Positions 43,117-52,700 of a DNA stretch of 64,000 bases are shown here, piece by piece. A program made the translations under genes and the position numbers. Origin of the DNA: Cupriavidus necator (GTDB taxonomy: Bacteria > Pseudomonadota > Gammaproteobacteria > Burkholderiales > Burkholderiaceae). The first letter of the stretch is position 1. Each line of letters begins with the position of its first letter. Below the pieces are notes generated by a model that was not told the origin of the DNA, ran no database searches, and saw nothing but the letters and a program-made list of their open reading frames with translations. Location: positions 310,001 to 374,000 of the forward strand of contig CP074388.1 in NCBI GenBank assembly GCA_022041995.1, given 5' to 3'.

Positions 43117-45333
43117 TCATGAAGCGTGCTCGAAGAGGTCAGGTTGTTCGCTGACTGCCTTGATGCGTAAGCCTTTGCGCCGTCCCTGGCAGACCAGGAC
43201 GGCATCGAGTTCGCCGCGCTTTACACGCTGCAACACAGTTTGGCGGGACACGCCGAGCAGCTTGGTTGCTTCCTGCATGACGACGTAGCCATCTGGGCTG
43301 TGCGCGACGAATTGTTGTCGCAGCGCATCGGTGATGCGGATGCGCCAGGGCGCACCGGGCGTGGTCTGTTCGCCGGCGATAAAGCCGTCGTTGACCCAGC
43401 GGTGCAGCGTTGACGGCGCGGTACCCAACACGCGAGCGGCTTGGCGGATGCTGAGCAACTCGCCGTCCGGGAGTTCGGTGGGGCGTTCGAAACAAGGGAT
43501 TTGCCAGTGCCGCCGTAAGTTTCCGACGAGGCTCTGGTTGAAGCGCAAACCGCGCGCAGTTACCCGGCCCTGGGTGTTGAGGATGCCGGCGATGGTGGCA
43601 TCGGGATAGTGCTCGGCCAGACGGCGGACCAGAGCAATCGTGTCTTCGTCGGTGCGAATGGTCGCGGGTCGTGAGCGTGGCAAGGCGACCTCGCAATCGG
43701 TGAGCTTGCCGCCGCGCCAACGCAGCTTCAGATGCGCCCGATATTGTTCGCGATGGACGGTAATACTCACTTCCTCGAGCAGCGTGCGCAGCAATTGCTT
43801 CCTGTCGCGCAGTGTGAGGGTCGGCGCGTCCCACAACCGTTTGAGGTCTTTACCGATAGCAAGCAGACTCTTGCGCTGTTCAGTGCTCAGCGTGCATGGA
43901 CGAAGCTGTTCACGCCGAGCAAGTTCTGCCTGAGCCTGTTCGAGTTCACGCAACTGCTGCTCCCACTGCGTTTCGAGACCGCGTGCCACCAAGCGGTTCT
44001 CGGGGTCGACGGCGTGGTACCGCCGTTCGGCGCGCTGTGCCTCGTAGTGGGCACGTTCAACATTCAGTCGCCACTGTGCAAGCGCCGCGTCGTGATCGGC
44101 CTCGAGGCGTTCGGCCGCACGCACGGCTGCTGCGATGCCGGCGGGCTCCACGGCTTGCAAGAAGGCCTGCGCAACGGCGGCATCGATTTGCAGGCCCCCG
44201 ACATTGAGGCAGAAGACGCCGCGGCCATTCTCGATGCCTTTGTTGGAGCAATGGTACCCGGGCGTCTGATTGGTTCCGCGGTAGTGCGTCTTGAGTCGCC
44301 GACCGCAGTGACCACAGCAGGCCAGGCCTTGCAGCAAGGCGGCCCCCTCTCTCACGGCGCCTCCGGCCTGATGAGGCCGGGGCTTGGTATTGGCCCCCAG
44401 GCGCATTTGATTGGCTTCATAGGTCATCCAATCGAGATATCCTTCGTGGTGGTCCCGGATGAGCACGGCCCATTGCGACTGGGGCAGCCGACGCAATCGG
44501 GTCTTGAGCACACCATGTTCATCGACGTAGCGCTCCTGCCGGGTCTTGCCATAGCAGTAGGCGCCAGCATAAACCGGATTGGTGAGGACATTGTAGATGG
44601 CGGTATAGGTCGGGGCGACCCAACGGATCTGCGTGGTGTGATTGAGCTGCAGCGGGAACGACAGATTCTCGGCGCGGAACCACAGCCAGACGCGGCGAGC
44701 AGAGCCGAATTCGCTAAAACGTTCGAACACGGCGCGCAGCGCACCGACAACGGCTTCGTCCGGATGCAGTCTGACTTCGCCCTCTGCCTCACCCCACACC
44801 AGCCCAATTGGCAGGCCGCGGCGCAACTCGCCCCGGGCCGCCTTGTTGCGGATGCCGCCGTCCAGACGCGCGCGCAGGATGTGCAGTTCGGCCTCACTCA
44901 TGGTGCCCTTCAGGCCGAGCAACAGACGGTCGTTGAACAGCGCCGGGTTATACACGCCGTCAGCATCGCCGATGAGCGTATCGGTCATGCTGCACAGGTC
45001 CAGCAGGCGGTACCAGTCGGAATTATTGCGCGCCAGGCGAGAGACCTCCAGTCCGAGAATGATGCCCGCGTGCCCGAGCGCGACTTCGGCGGTCATGCGG
45101 GCGAACCCGCCACGGTTCGCGGCGCTGGCGCCCGAGAGGCCCAGATCCTCGTCGATCACGCTGACCTGCTGCGCGGTCCAACCGAGGGCGGTGGCCCGTT
45201 GAGCGAGCGCGTACTGACGCTGCGTCGATTCGCGATTGTGCTCGACCTGGCTGGCACTGGACTGGCGGATGTAGACGAAGGCGGTGCGTTGCAAATGGCT
45301 GGGGCCGATCTTGTTGGCGGTGTCAGTCATCAT
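43117..45333 (-). CDS. large serine recombinase
   Basis: A 738-residue recombinase. The N-terminal resolvase domain has the active Ser in VYIRQSSASQVEHNREST. The Recombinase domain (LTNPVYAGAYCYGKTRQERY) and a zinc ribbon (LACCGHCGRRL to YHCSN) follow. Then come a coiled coil and a helix-turn-helix (SIRQAARVLGTAPSTLHRWV), plus a second one near the C-terminus (TKLLGVSRQTVLQRVKRGEL). It probably moves the element by itself. Start at 45330 or 45333 after GGGAGAGCA. Intact. Confidence 0.88.
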   Translation of the reverse strand: MMTDTANKIGPSHLQRTAFVYIRQSSASQVEHNRESTQRQYALAQRATALGWTAQQVSVIDEDLGLSGASAANRGGFARMTAEVALGHAGIILGLEVSRLARNNSDWYRLLDLCSMTDTLIGDADGVYNPALFNDRLLLGLKGTMSEAELHILRARLDGGIRNKAARGELRRGLPIGLVWGEAEGEVRLHPDEAVVGALRAVFERFSEFGSARRVWLWFRAENLSFPLQLNHTTQIRWVAPTYTAIYNVLTNPVYAGAYCYGKTRQERYVDEHGVLKTRLRRLPQSQWAVLIRDHHEGYLDWMTYEANQMRLGANTKPRPHQAGGAVREGAALLQGLACCGHCGRRLKTHYRGTNQTPGYHCSNKGIENGRGVFCLNVGGLQIDAAVAQAFLQAVEPAGIAAAVRAAERLEADHDAALAQWRLNVERAHYEAQRAERRYHAVDPENRLVARGLETQWEQQLRELEQAQAELARREQLRPCTLSTEQRKSLLAIGKDLKRLWDAPTLTLRDRKQLLRTLLEEVSITVHREQYRAHLKLRWRGGKLTDCEVALPRSRPATIRTDEDTIALVRRLAEHYPDATIAGILNTQGRVTARGLRFNQSLVGNLRRHWQIPCFERPTELPDGELLSIRQAARVLGTAPSTLHRWVNDGFIAGEQTTPGAPWRIRITDALRQQFVAHSPDGYVVMQEATKLLGVSRQTVLQRVKRGELDAVLVCQGRRKGLRIKAVSEQPDLFEHAS

Positions 45334-45487
45334 TGCTCTCCCGTGGCATCGGGTTGTTGTGGGTCACGAGCTTCGCGATCGCCTGGGCGAGACCGTTGAT
45401 TACCGCGTCTTGTGTCGCTGGATCGAGTTGTTCCCACAGGCTGTCGTCGCCGGACGGCAGATCCGCGAGGGGTAGGTTCAGTTGCAT
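45323..45487 (-). CDS. small element-encoded protein, 54 aa
   Basis: MQLNLPLADLPSGDDSLWEQ and onward to PMPRESNDD. Its ribosome-binding site GGAGAGCAATGATG is the same as that of the recombinase, and its stop overlaps the recombinase start. Such short proteins are common between the DUF5372-like gene and the recombinase in these elements. Function unknown. Confidence 0.6.
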   Translation of the reverse strand: MQLNLPLADLPSGDDSLWEQLDPATQDAVINGLAQAIAKLVTHNNPMPRESNDD

Positions 45488-45790
45488 CATTGCTCTCCTG
45501 TTCCGTCTGGCGCAGCAAAGCGTCAATGATGAGGCGAGCGTGGAGCAGGTCGGCAATCGAGCCCAGCGTGTCAGATGCTAGAGCGGGAGTACTTGCCGGA
45601 ACGCTGCCGGAGCCGGCGGCGAAATCGGTCCAGTCGGCGGGAATGAGTCCGCGTGATTGGTCGGGGAGTGTCAGCAGAAGGTGCAATCGGCCGGCCCGTT
45701 GCCGTCGGCTGATGACCTGGAGGCGCCGGCCCTCGAACGGGTGGCCGGATCGTGTGATGACAACAGATTCAGGAACGTGGTGGAGAGGGG
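45330..45790 (-). CDS. DUF5372-like protein of recombinase element
   Basis: VVITRSGHPFEGRRLQVISR, then LLLTLPDQSRGLIPADWTDF, resembles DUF5372 proteins that precede such recombinases. The start is not clear: the open frame extends into the intron, and no ATG lies at the element edge. The C-terminal 50 residues overlap the 54-residue gene in another frame and look unstructured, so the natural end may be earlier. Confidence 0.55.
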
Positions 45791-47110
45791 TAGTCTGTGG
45801 TGGTTTCCTTTGACACAATCCAACATTCGACCCTGTTGGGCAAGATCGCGAAGCGCATTCAGGATCCCCAGGTCATGCACTTGGTCAAGCAGGTTATCAA
45901 AGCAGCGGGCAAAGTTGGGGTGCCGCAAGGTGGCCCATTCAGCCCACTCGCCGCGAACATCTACTTGAATGAGATCGACTGGATGTTCGACGAGATTCGC
46001 CGTAAGACGGCACAGGGCCCTTACGAGGCAGTGAACTACCACAGGTTTGCTGACGACATCGTCATCACCGTTAGTGGCCACCACACCAAACGCGGCTGGG
46101 CTGAACGTGCCCTGCAGCGTTTGCGGGAACAGCTTGTGCCGCTAGGCGTCGAGCTGAACACCGAGAAGACCGTTGTGGTGGATACATTGAAGGAGGACGC
46201 CTTTGGGTTCTTGGGGTTCGACCTGCGTCGCGTGCGAAAACGAGAGGGGAACGGCTACTTCCTCCGGATGACCCCCAAGAAGAAGGCTCGCCAAGCCATC
46301 AAGGCGAGGATCCGCGACATCATCCGGCATGGAGGCTCGACCCCTGCCGTGAAACTGATCGCGAAACTCAATGCTGCGGTGGCGGGATGGGTCAACTACT
46401 TTCGGGTCGGCAACGCTAGTCGCGCCTTCAGTGAGGTGCGCGACTATCTGGAAATGAAAGTCCGAACTCTGCTAACGAGGCGCAAGCGACGCAAGAAGAG
46501 GAGCGTTGGGTGGCGACGGTGGAGTAACGAGTACCTCTACGGAGTCCTAGGCTTGTACTGGGAGTGGAAAACGCGCCCGTTATCTGGCGCGGAGAAGTTC
46601 GCGTGAAAGCGGCTGCCATACCGACAGGACACATAACCCTTGCGATGAATCTCACTGGGTGAGCTGCTTGAGGGAAAACCTCACGATCAGTTCTTATGGG
46701 GAGGGGCTGGAAACGGACCGGGTTCACCGAGCACCGCGCCAGTCCTTTACCCGACAGATGTTTTTCCATGTCCTGAAGACCAGCTGCAAGGTCGAAGCGC
46801 TGCAGCTCTCGCACATGGATCGTGTGGAGCGGGCCCTGGCGTTGTATATGGTGGTGGCGTGGCGCATTGCCCGCCTGATGCGGTTGGGCAGAACCTGCCC
46901 GGACGCTGGATGCGTCCCTGTTCTTCGACGCCGACGAGATTCGGGGGGCATATGTGCTCGCGAAGAAAGCTCGCCCGAAAACGCCAGTCACACTCAATCA
47001 GATGATTCGGTTGGTGGCTTCCCTGGGTGGGTTCCTTGGGCGCAAGAGTGATGGCGAGCCCGGCGCCAAGACAATCTGGACCGGCATGCAGCGAACCATG
47101 GACGCCGCGC

Positions 47111-48373
47111 TCACCATTCAAGCGCTGAGGGAAGAATCATGACTTCTGTATAAGGAGATGCCTTGAAGGGGATGCCCTTCAGGAGCAGTTCGATATGTTC
47201 GGCACCGTTGATGCGGCGCCAGGTTTTCTCGGCTTCCTCGATCAGCTTGAAGGCCAAGCCAAGGAAGGTCGCTCGTGACACACAATTTCGCGTGCGCGTC
47301 GTGCGGTGACGCACAGTCGCGAAGGTCGACTCAATCGCGTTCGTCGTGCGAATGTGCTGCCAGTGCTCGGCCGGGAAGTCGTAGAACGTCAACAGGGTGT
47401 CTCGATCTTTGGTGAGCACGCCGGCGGCCTTGGGGTACTTGGCACCGTAGATCGTCACAAAGCGATCGAAGGCAGCAAAGGCATCTGCGCGGGTGGCCGC
47501 CATCCAAATCGCCTGCAGATCTGCCTTGGCGCGGCCGTGCTGGGATTTTGGCAAGGCGTTCAGGACATTGCCCATCTTGTGGAACCAGCAACGCTGGGCG
47601 CGCGTGGCTGGGAACACCTCCTCCAGGGCAGCCCAGAATCCCATGGCGCCATCGCCGACCGCCGCCAGCGGGCCAGCCTGCAGGCCGCGGGATTTCAGAT
47701 CCAACAGTACTTCCGCCCACGATGCCTTCGATTCCCGATAGCCGTCACCGATCGCCACGCGCTCCTTCCTGCCGTCGGGCGTGACGCCGATGATCACCAG
47801 CAGGCATTGCCCGTCCGAGCCCTCGCTGCGCAGACCCGTGTGGATGCCGTCCACCCACCAATACACATAGCGCGCCGCCGACAGATCACGCTGATTCCAG
47901 CGTGCATGCTCGTCTGCCCACTGCGCCTTCAATCGGCTCACCACGTTGGCCGATAGCCCTTTGGCATCTTCGCCCAGCAGCACCGACAGCGCCTCGCTCA
48001 TGTCGCCTGTCGAGATTCCCTTCAGATACAGCCAGGGCAGCGCCGCACTCACCCGTGGTGACTTCCTCACATATGGCGGCACGATCGCCGAGTTGAACTT
48101 CACGCCAGACCCGGACCGGTCGCGCACCTTGGGCACCTTCACGGCAATCGGTCCGGCACCCGTCAGCACCTCTCGCTCCGGGAGGTAGCCATTGCGAACC
48201 ACGGCGCGCTGGCCGCTCAAGGTCTTGACGTTACTGAACTGCTCAAGCAGCTCTGCCAGCTCCACTTCAATCGCCTCCTGGATGACCCGCCGGGCCCCGC
48301 GCCTGATCAGCTCCTCGAGCCCAAGCCCGATTTCCGATAGACCGACTGCTTCTTTACATTTATCCTTGCTCAT
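47111..48373 (-). CDS. IS256-family transposase, C-terminus replaced
   Basis: About 420 residues with the IS256 DDE motifs: YVYWWVDGIHTGLR, AAVGDGAMGFWAAL and TTNAIESTFATVRHRT. After ELLLKGIPF the sequence leaves the family pattern (KASPYTEVMILPSALEW) because the Tn5-like end at 47160 begins there. The native last residues and the 3' inverted repeat are therefore lost, although the catalytic core is complete. Start MSKDKCKEAVGLSE at 48373. Confidence 0.85.
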   Translation of the reverse strand: MSKDKCKEAVGLSEIGLGLEELIRRGARRVIQEAIEVELAELLEQFSNVKTLSGQRAVVRNGYLPEREVLTGAGPIAVKVPKVRDRSGSGVKFNSAIVPPYVRKSPRVSAALPWLYLKGISTGDMSEALSVLLGEDAKGLSANVVSRLKAQWADEHARWNQRDLSAARYVYWWVDGIHTGLRSEGSDGQCLLVIIGVTPDGRKERVAIGDGYRESKASWAEVLLDLKSRGLQAGPLAAVGDGAMGFWAALEEVFPATRAQRCWFHKMGNVLNALPKSQHGRAKADLQAIWMAATRADAFAAFDRFVTIYGAKYPKAAGVLTKDRDTLLTFYDFPAEHWQHIRTTNAIESTFATVRHRTTRTRNCVSRATFLGLAFKLIEEAEKTWRRINGAEHIELLLKGIPFKASPYTEVMILPSALEW

Positions 48374-48484
48374 GGTGGAGTTTTCTTGTGTGCTGGTTTC
48401 CGATCTCGACAATCAGATTCTCAGCGGAAAGCTCCACCGCCCTCTACTCCGCGCCTCAAATTCCCCGCCCGTACACCACTTTCG
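47161..48484 (-). mobile_element. IS256-family element, 3' end lost
   Basis: The upstream end lies near 48484 (CGAAAGTGGTGTACGGGC on the minus strand); the downstream end is missing where the Tn5-like element abuts. Without both ends it cannot move alone. Confidence 0.65.
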
Positions 48485-48628
48485 ACTTTAGCTCCCGAAC
48501 CGTCGCATTCCCGCATGAAACGGCATTGATCCGTTTCGCGTCAGCGCACATTTTTTCGCGGTGATCGAGCGACGTTGACGCTGTAGGTCCGTACAGTCGA
48601 GGAAATTCACTACTGGTATTCAATTGTC

Positions 48629-48719
48629 ATGGGCGGCTGCATTTCTAAGCGTGGTGGAGCGCGAGCTTCAAGCGACTATGGTTCCGATGGGTATGAGTCG
48701 GACGTTGAGACGGCTGTCG
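48629..48719 (+). pseudogene. effector N-terminus fragment (MGGC)
   Basis: ATG 48629 opens MGGCISKRGGARASSDYGSD and YESDVETAVG. Gly2 and Cys4 form an N-myristoylation/palmitoylation site of the kind seen in type III effectors that act at plant membranes, and the Ser-rich acidic stretch fits a secretion signal. After about 31 codons it runs into the Tn5-like remnant and is lost. No full promoter box is visible upstream. Confidence 0.5.
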
Positions 48720-49091
48720 GGTCGAGGCATTGCAACTCGCATCGATGGCACGGCTTGAGCGTGCCTTGGCGCTGTTCATGGTGGTGGCATGGCGCATCGC
48801 TCGGTTGATGCGACTGGGCCGAACTTGCCCGGACCTGGATGCAGGGCTGTTGTTCGAGCGCGATGAATGGCGCGCGGCATTCATTCTCAACAAGAAGAAG
48901 CCGCCGAAGACGTCACCGCGTCTGAATGAGGTCGTGCGCTTGGTCGCTATGCTCGGCGGCTTCCTGGCGCGCAAAGGCGACGGCGAACCCGGAGTCAAGA
49001 CCATCTGGCAAGGCCTGCAGCGAGTGGTGGATTTCGCCGCCGGTCTCCGGTATGCCCGTGAACTTGACGACTGAGATGTGTGTAATCAAAT
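48719..49091 (+). pseudogene. Tn5-like transposase remnant, C-terminal part
   Basis: VEALQLASMARLERALALFM, RIARLMRLGRTCPDLDAGLL and FLARKGDGEPGVKTIWQGLQ are the last 118 residues of a Tn5-type transposase, in frame to a stop at 49074. The following GAGATGTGTGTAATCAAATG matches the opposite end of the element at 41025. It replaces the rest of the effector-like gene at 48629. Confidence 0.8.
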
Positions 49092-49733
49092 GCCCTATAC
49101 TGGCGACCCTGCCAGACCCCGGGCACGGCAGAGCAAGCGCACGCCTTGCTGAGTTGTTGCAACATAACACGACAAGAGAAGTGCCTGTACAGCGCCGTCG
49201 AGGCACTGGTAAAGCGGTCGAATTTTTCACCGAATGATGCTGAAAGTAACATCGAATACGCTCGGCTGTCTCTGAACACTGTGCAGACCCACGATAAAGC
49301 CTTGAAGTTGCAGTTCGGTGCGAGCCGGTGCACGCGAGGTGACGGCTTGCTGTGATTCACCCTCAGGTTATCGAGAATCAGGACACCTTCTTGCCTGCGT
49401 GCCAAAACGACGTCCACCGATGGCATCTTGCAGCGTCGTCGCGACGCCCTCAGTATGACGCTGGCAAGATGCCAAACACTCCAATGCGATATCCCAGCTG
49501 TGCTTGTCCATCTCCGCTCTTGATCGACACCGCCAGCATGAGATGCGCTCGTCTTGTTTCCTCAAGAGTCCGGATTGTCCCCCCGTAATGGCTGTTGAGC
49601 AGGAGCTTACTCGTCCTGATTCCACTATCCCGACATAGCCGCTTGTTTCAACGGTCTACCCGCCCGATCCGATGACAACGGCGGAAGCTATTACAACGGC
49701 CTGCGAGGTAACTACTGGAGAAGGGGCATAGCT
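49092..49733. other. no supported gene upstream of effector locus
   Basis: Six hundred bases with only doubtful frames. On the minus strand at about 49450-49640 a stretch reads LLLNSHYGGTIRTLEETRRA and LAVSIKSGDGQAQLGYRIGV, protein-like but without a start or family I recognise, probably a decayed gene. The sequence before 49734 has a good ribosome-binding site (GGAGAAGGGGC) but no TTCG-N16-TTCG box. Confidence 0.4.
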
Positions 49734-52700
49734 ATGAGAATTGGCAGCCCGGCGAGTCCGGACGCTGGTGGCGATCAGAAGATTGACGAGGCTGCACCCG
49801 GACAGTCCCCGACTTCGCGGCCCGAACCTGCGTCCCGGAGGACAGACACGGTCCTTGACACGTTGCCGCGGCGGGAAGACCTGGCAGCGCGTCGCCAGCA
49901 GCGCAGGATGCAGCCTTATTCCGGACCTCAACGGCAAAGGGCATTCGCTTCACGGCCACAGGGGGACGAGGATACTGCCGGACATCCGTTGCGCGCTTTG
50001 CCGAGTAGCGGGAGGCCTGTGTCAGACCGAGCAGCGGACGATGCACCCCGCAGGGCCCAGTCGTCGTGGCCGCCCAGCACGCGCAACCTGCCGGACCAGC
50101 AGCTGCGGTCAACCCTTGCTGCAAGCGGGATGGAGAGGTATCAGATCGCCGCGGCGGCGCCATCGCGCAAGCGACCGGCCCGCGATGCGATTGAAGCGCT
50201 GGATGAAAGGCACCACTCGAGGATGCGCATCGAGCCGAGCGAACCACAGCGCCGCAGCCGGAATCTGGGGAGAGTCCTGACGTATCCTGAACACGAGTTC
50301 GGCCGGCAGCTCAGGAACCAACGGGATGCGCAGCAGCAAGTGCTTTCCGGCAACGCGAAGGATGCCGATTTCCCTGAACTTGCCATCCGGTTGGCAAGGG
50401 AGAACGTGCTGGCACAGCGCAACGGCTACGGGCAGGCACTGGTCTTTCTGCGCCCAGACTATGCCGGCGACAACCTGCACTTCCTGGACTTGTATTTGCA
50501 GAAACTGCAGGTCAGGAACAAGGTCAGGAACAAGGTCAGGAACATACCGCCTGCGCGGGCCAACGACGTTCGCGAGGCGGTTGAACTGGCGGCGCACTAT
50601 CTTGTGGACACCGACTGGTGCCGGGGCGCGCCGGCTGCAAGCTACGTGCATTTCGCCAACAAGCTTAGCAAGCATGCCGACAGCGAGATCTGCCGGCTAG
50701 CGCTGCGAAGCATCGCGACCGAACTGCTGAGGCCGGGCGCGCTGCACAGGCTGAACGGACGGCAAGCCGCCATGCTGTGCAATGCGCTGTCCAAGGCGCC
50801 GGAGCGCCCGGCGTGCTGCGATGCGGTGTCCGGTCTTGTCAGGCATCTTCGATCGCATGGTCTGATCCCGACGCTGAACGCACAGGATATGTCAAATCTG
50901 CTCAATGCCCTGAGCAAGTGGTCGGACGATGGCAGGGTCAGGGAGAACGCACTGGAGCTGGCCAGGCTCGTTGCGGCAGACGCGCCGCTGCGCGAGTCGA
51001 TGAATGCGCTGGGGGTGGCCATCACGGTCAACGCTCTCTCGAAGTGGCCTGACGAAGCCGATGCGCGTCAGGCGGCGCTGCGGCTGGCCGAACGCGTGAC
51101 ATCGGACGCAAAGCTGCGCCAGCGGATGGACGGGCAGCATGTTGCCAACGCGCTCAATGCATTCTCAAAGTGGCCGGCGTCGCATCGGGCCAGCGAGGCG
51201 GTACGGTGCCTGGCCCGGCGCCTCACATCGGAACCCCAGCTGTGCCAGTCGATGGAGGCGAAACATGTGTCCAATGCCCTGAACGCGCTCTCGAAGTGGC
51301 CGGACAAGGAAGAGGCTCGTAAGGCGGCGCTGCGGCTGGCCGAGCGCGTTAGCTCGGAACCCCAGCTGTGCCAGTCGATGGAGGCGAAACATGTGAATGC
51401 CCTGAACGCGCTCTCGAAGTGGCCGGACAAGGAAGAGGCTCGTAAGGCGGCGCTGCGGCTGGCCGAGCGCGTTAGCTCGGAACCCCAGCTGTGCCAGTCG
51501 ATGGACGGGCAGAACGTGGCCAACGCGCTCAATGCGCTCTCGAAATGGCCGGACCAGGCCAAGGCCCGCGACGCCGCGCTGCGGCTGGCCGAGCGCGTTA
51601 GCTCGGAACCCCAGCTGTGCCAGTCGATGGAGGCGAAACATGTGTCCAACGCCCTGAACGCGTTTTCGAAGTGGCCGGACGCGGACGAGGCAAGCGCCGC
51701 GGCGCTGGCGCTTGCCGATCGTCTGACCTCGGAGGCTGAGGGCGATGCGCGGCTGCGCGAGTCGATGGATGCGCGGGAGGTGACCACCGCGCTCAATGCG
51801 CTCTCGAAGTGGCCGGACCAGGCCAAGGCCCGCGACGCCGCGCTGCGGCTGGCCGAGCGCGTTAGCTCGGAACCCCAGCTGTGCCAGTCGATGGAGGCGA
51901 AACATGTGTCCAATGCCCTGAACGCGCTCTCGAAGTGGCCGGACCAGGCCAAGGCCCGCGACGCCGCGCTGCGGCTGGCCGAGCGCGTTAGCTCGGAACC
52001 CCAGCTGTGCCAGTCGATGGAGGCGCGGGCCGTGGCCAACGCGCTCAATGCGCTCTCGAAGTGGCCGGAGGAAGACAAGGCCCGAGACGCCGCGCTGCGG
52101 CTGGCCGAGCGCGTTAGCTCGGAACCCCAGCTGTGCCAGTCGATGGAGGCGAAACATGTGTCAAACGCCCTGAACGCGTTTTCGAAGTGGCCGGACGCGG
52201 ACGAGGCCAGCGCCGGGGCGCTGGCGCTTGCCGATCGTCTGACCTCGGAGGCTGAGGGCGATGCGCGGCTGCGCCAGTCGATGGGCGCGCAGGCCGTGGC
52301 CAGCACCCTCCACGCACTGTCCCGATGGCCGCAAGAAAGCGGCCTGCATGAAGCGGCGTGGTGTCTGGCGGCACGCCTGGGCTCGGCTCCGCTCGAGTGG
52401 AGCACGTTCGAATTCGGCCAGACCGGCCAGATTGCCAACGCGCTGGCGCGGCTCGGCCGGGACGAAGACGGGAACGCCGTTCTCGCACGCGATGTACTGA
52501 TGGGGGTAGCGGTGCACCTGGAGCTGTACCCGGAACGCTTCGACAGCGCCGAGGGCCGCCATGTGGGTATGCTGCTCAAGGCTTTCGCCCAGCTGCGGCT
52601 GCACGACGCGCTGCGGCTGCTCGCAACGCCGGCGCTGGAGCGTGTCATGACGCTGTGTCAAGAAGGACGGCTGCGCGAAGAACCGCTGGAAAGTGTGGGC

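Larger units (their letters stand above)
43097..45806 (-). mobile_element. serine-recombinase mobile element (three genes)
   Basis: A 2.7-kb insertion within the intron RT gene, holding a large serine recombinase and two small upstream genes, all leftward. It leaves clean RT sequence on both sides (RYF|DTIQH). I see no long inverted repeats, as expected when a serine recombinase inserts at a short core. Edges are accurate to about 10 bases. Confidence 0.7.
42578..46606 (+). pseudogene. group II intron reverse transcriptase/maturase, interrupted
   Basis: The first part (42578 to about 43096) has the RT start: GGAPGIDGLSFNDIEASG, FCPNSYGFRPKRSPHRAL and VDVDLSRY. The second part (from about 45810) resumes FDTIQHSTLLGKIAKRIQDP with GVPQGGPFSPLAANIYLNE and RFADDIVI, the catalytic Asp pair, then the maturase domain (GWVNYFRVGNASRAF). 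Joining CGCTACTT with TGACACAATC gives YFDTIQH. No endonuclease domain follows. The serine-recombinase element split the gene between RT motifs. Confidence 0.85.
42060..46755 (+). mobile_element. group II intron, itself interrupted
   Basis: Starts GTGTGTCC after exon GGGAGATAG and ends CCGAC before exon AGATG. A domain V-like hairpin (GAGCTGCTTGAGGG-aaaa-CCTCACGATCAGTTC) lies at about 46663-46700, followed by domain VI. The 5' part (42060-42577) is the structured RNA before the intron protein. Without the 2.7-kb insertion the intron would be about 2 kb. The exact subclass is not determined here. Confidence 0.8.
41118..47142 (+). pseudogene. Tn5-like transposase, split by intron and frameshifted
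   Basis: Exon 1 (41118-42059) has the Tn5-type opening (WAEAEFRDIDLGDRRLNRRA), the Asp region CIQDTTELDFDG and, after a one-base loss at about 41653 (TAGTCG for TATGTCG), ADREADILALMV and IDWYRARWEI. Exon 2 (46756-47142) continues EMFFHVLKTSCKVEALQL. Splicing restores GAG ATA GAG ATG exactly. A surplus G at about 46903 shifts the last part (MLAKKARPKTPVTLNQMIRL). Besides the intron, two frameshifts therefore inactivate it. Confidence 0.8.
41025..47160 (+). mobile_element. Tn5-like IS4-family element hosting a group II intron
   Basis: Left end CATTGCATTACACACAAGT and right end (read inwards) CATCTCCTTATACAGAAGT match at 16 of 23 positions and resemble Tn5-type ends. Between them lies one transposase gene split by a group II intron. 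No matching target duplication is visible: the right side abuts the truncated 3' end of an IS256 element directly. Confidence 0.75.

Noticed and set aside
43732..45399. 555-codon plus-strand frame opposite the serine recombinase
   Set aside because: Antisense of a strong recombinase gene; composition typical of a shadow frame.
48555..48578. TTCG-N16-TTGA as a possible hrp-type promoter box before the MGGC fragment
   Set aside because: The second half should be TTCG; two of four bases differ, so the match could be chance.
49500..49733. Search for a TTCG-N16-TTCG box before the SKWP gene
   Set aside because: No TTCG occurs in the 230 bases upstream; expression control is not visible.
50890..52345. 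Regularly spaced repeats that could suggest a CRISPR array
   Set aside because: Units are about 126 bases, in frame and encode SKWP repeats; there are no short repeats with unique spacers.
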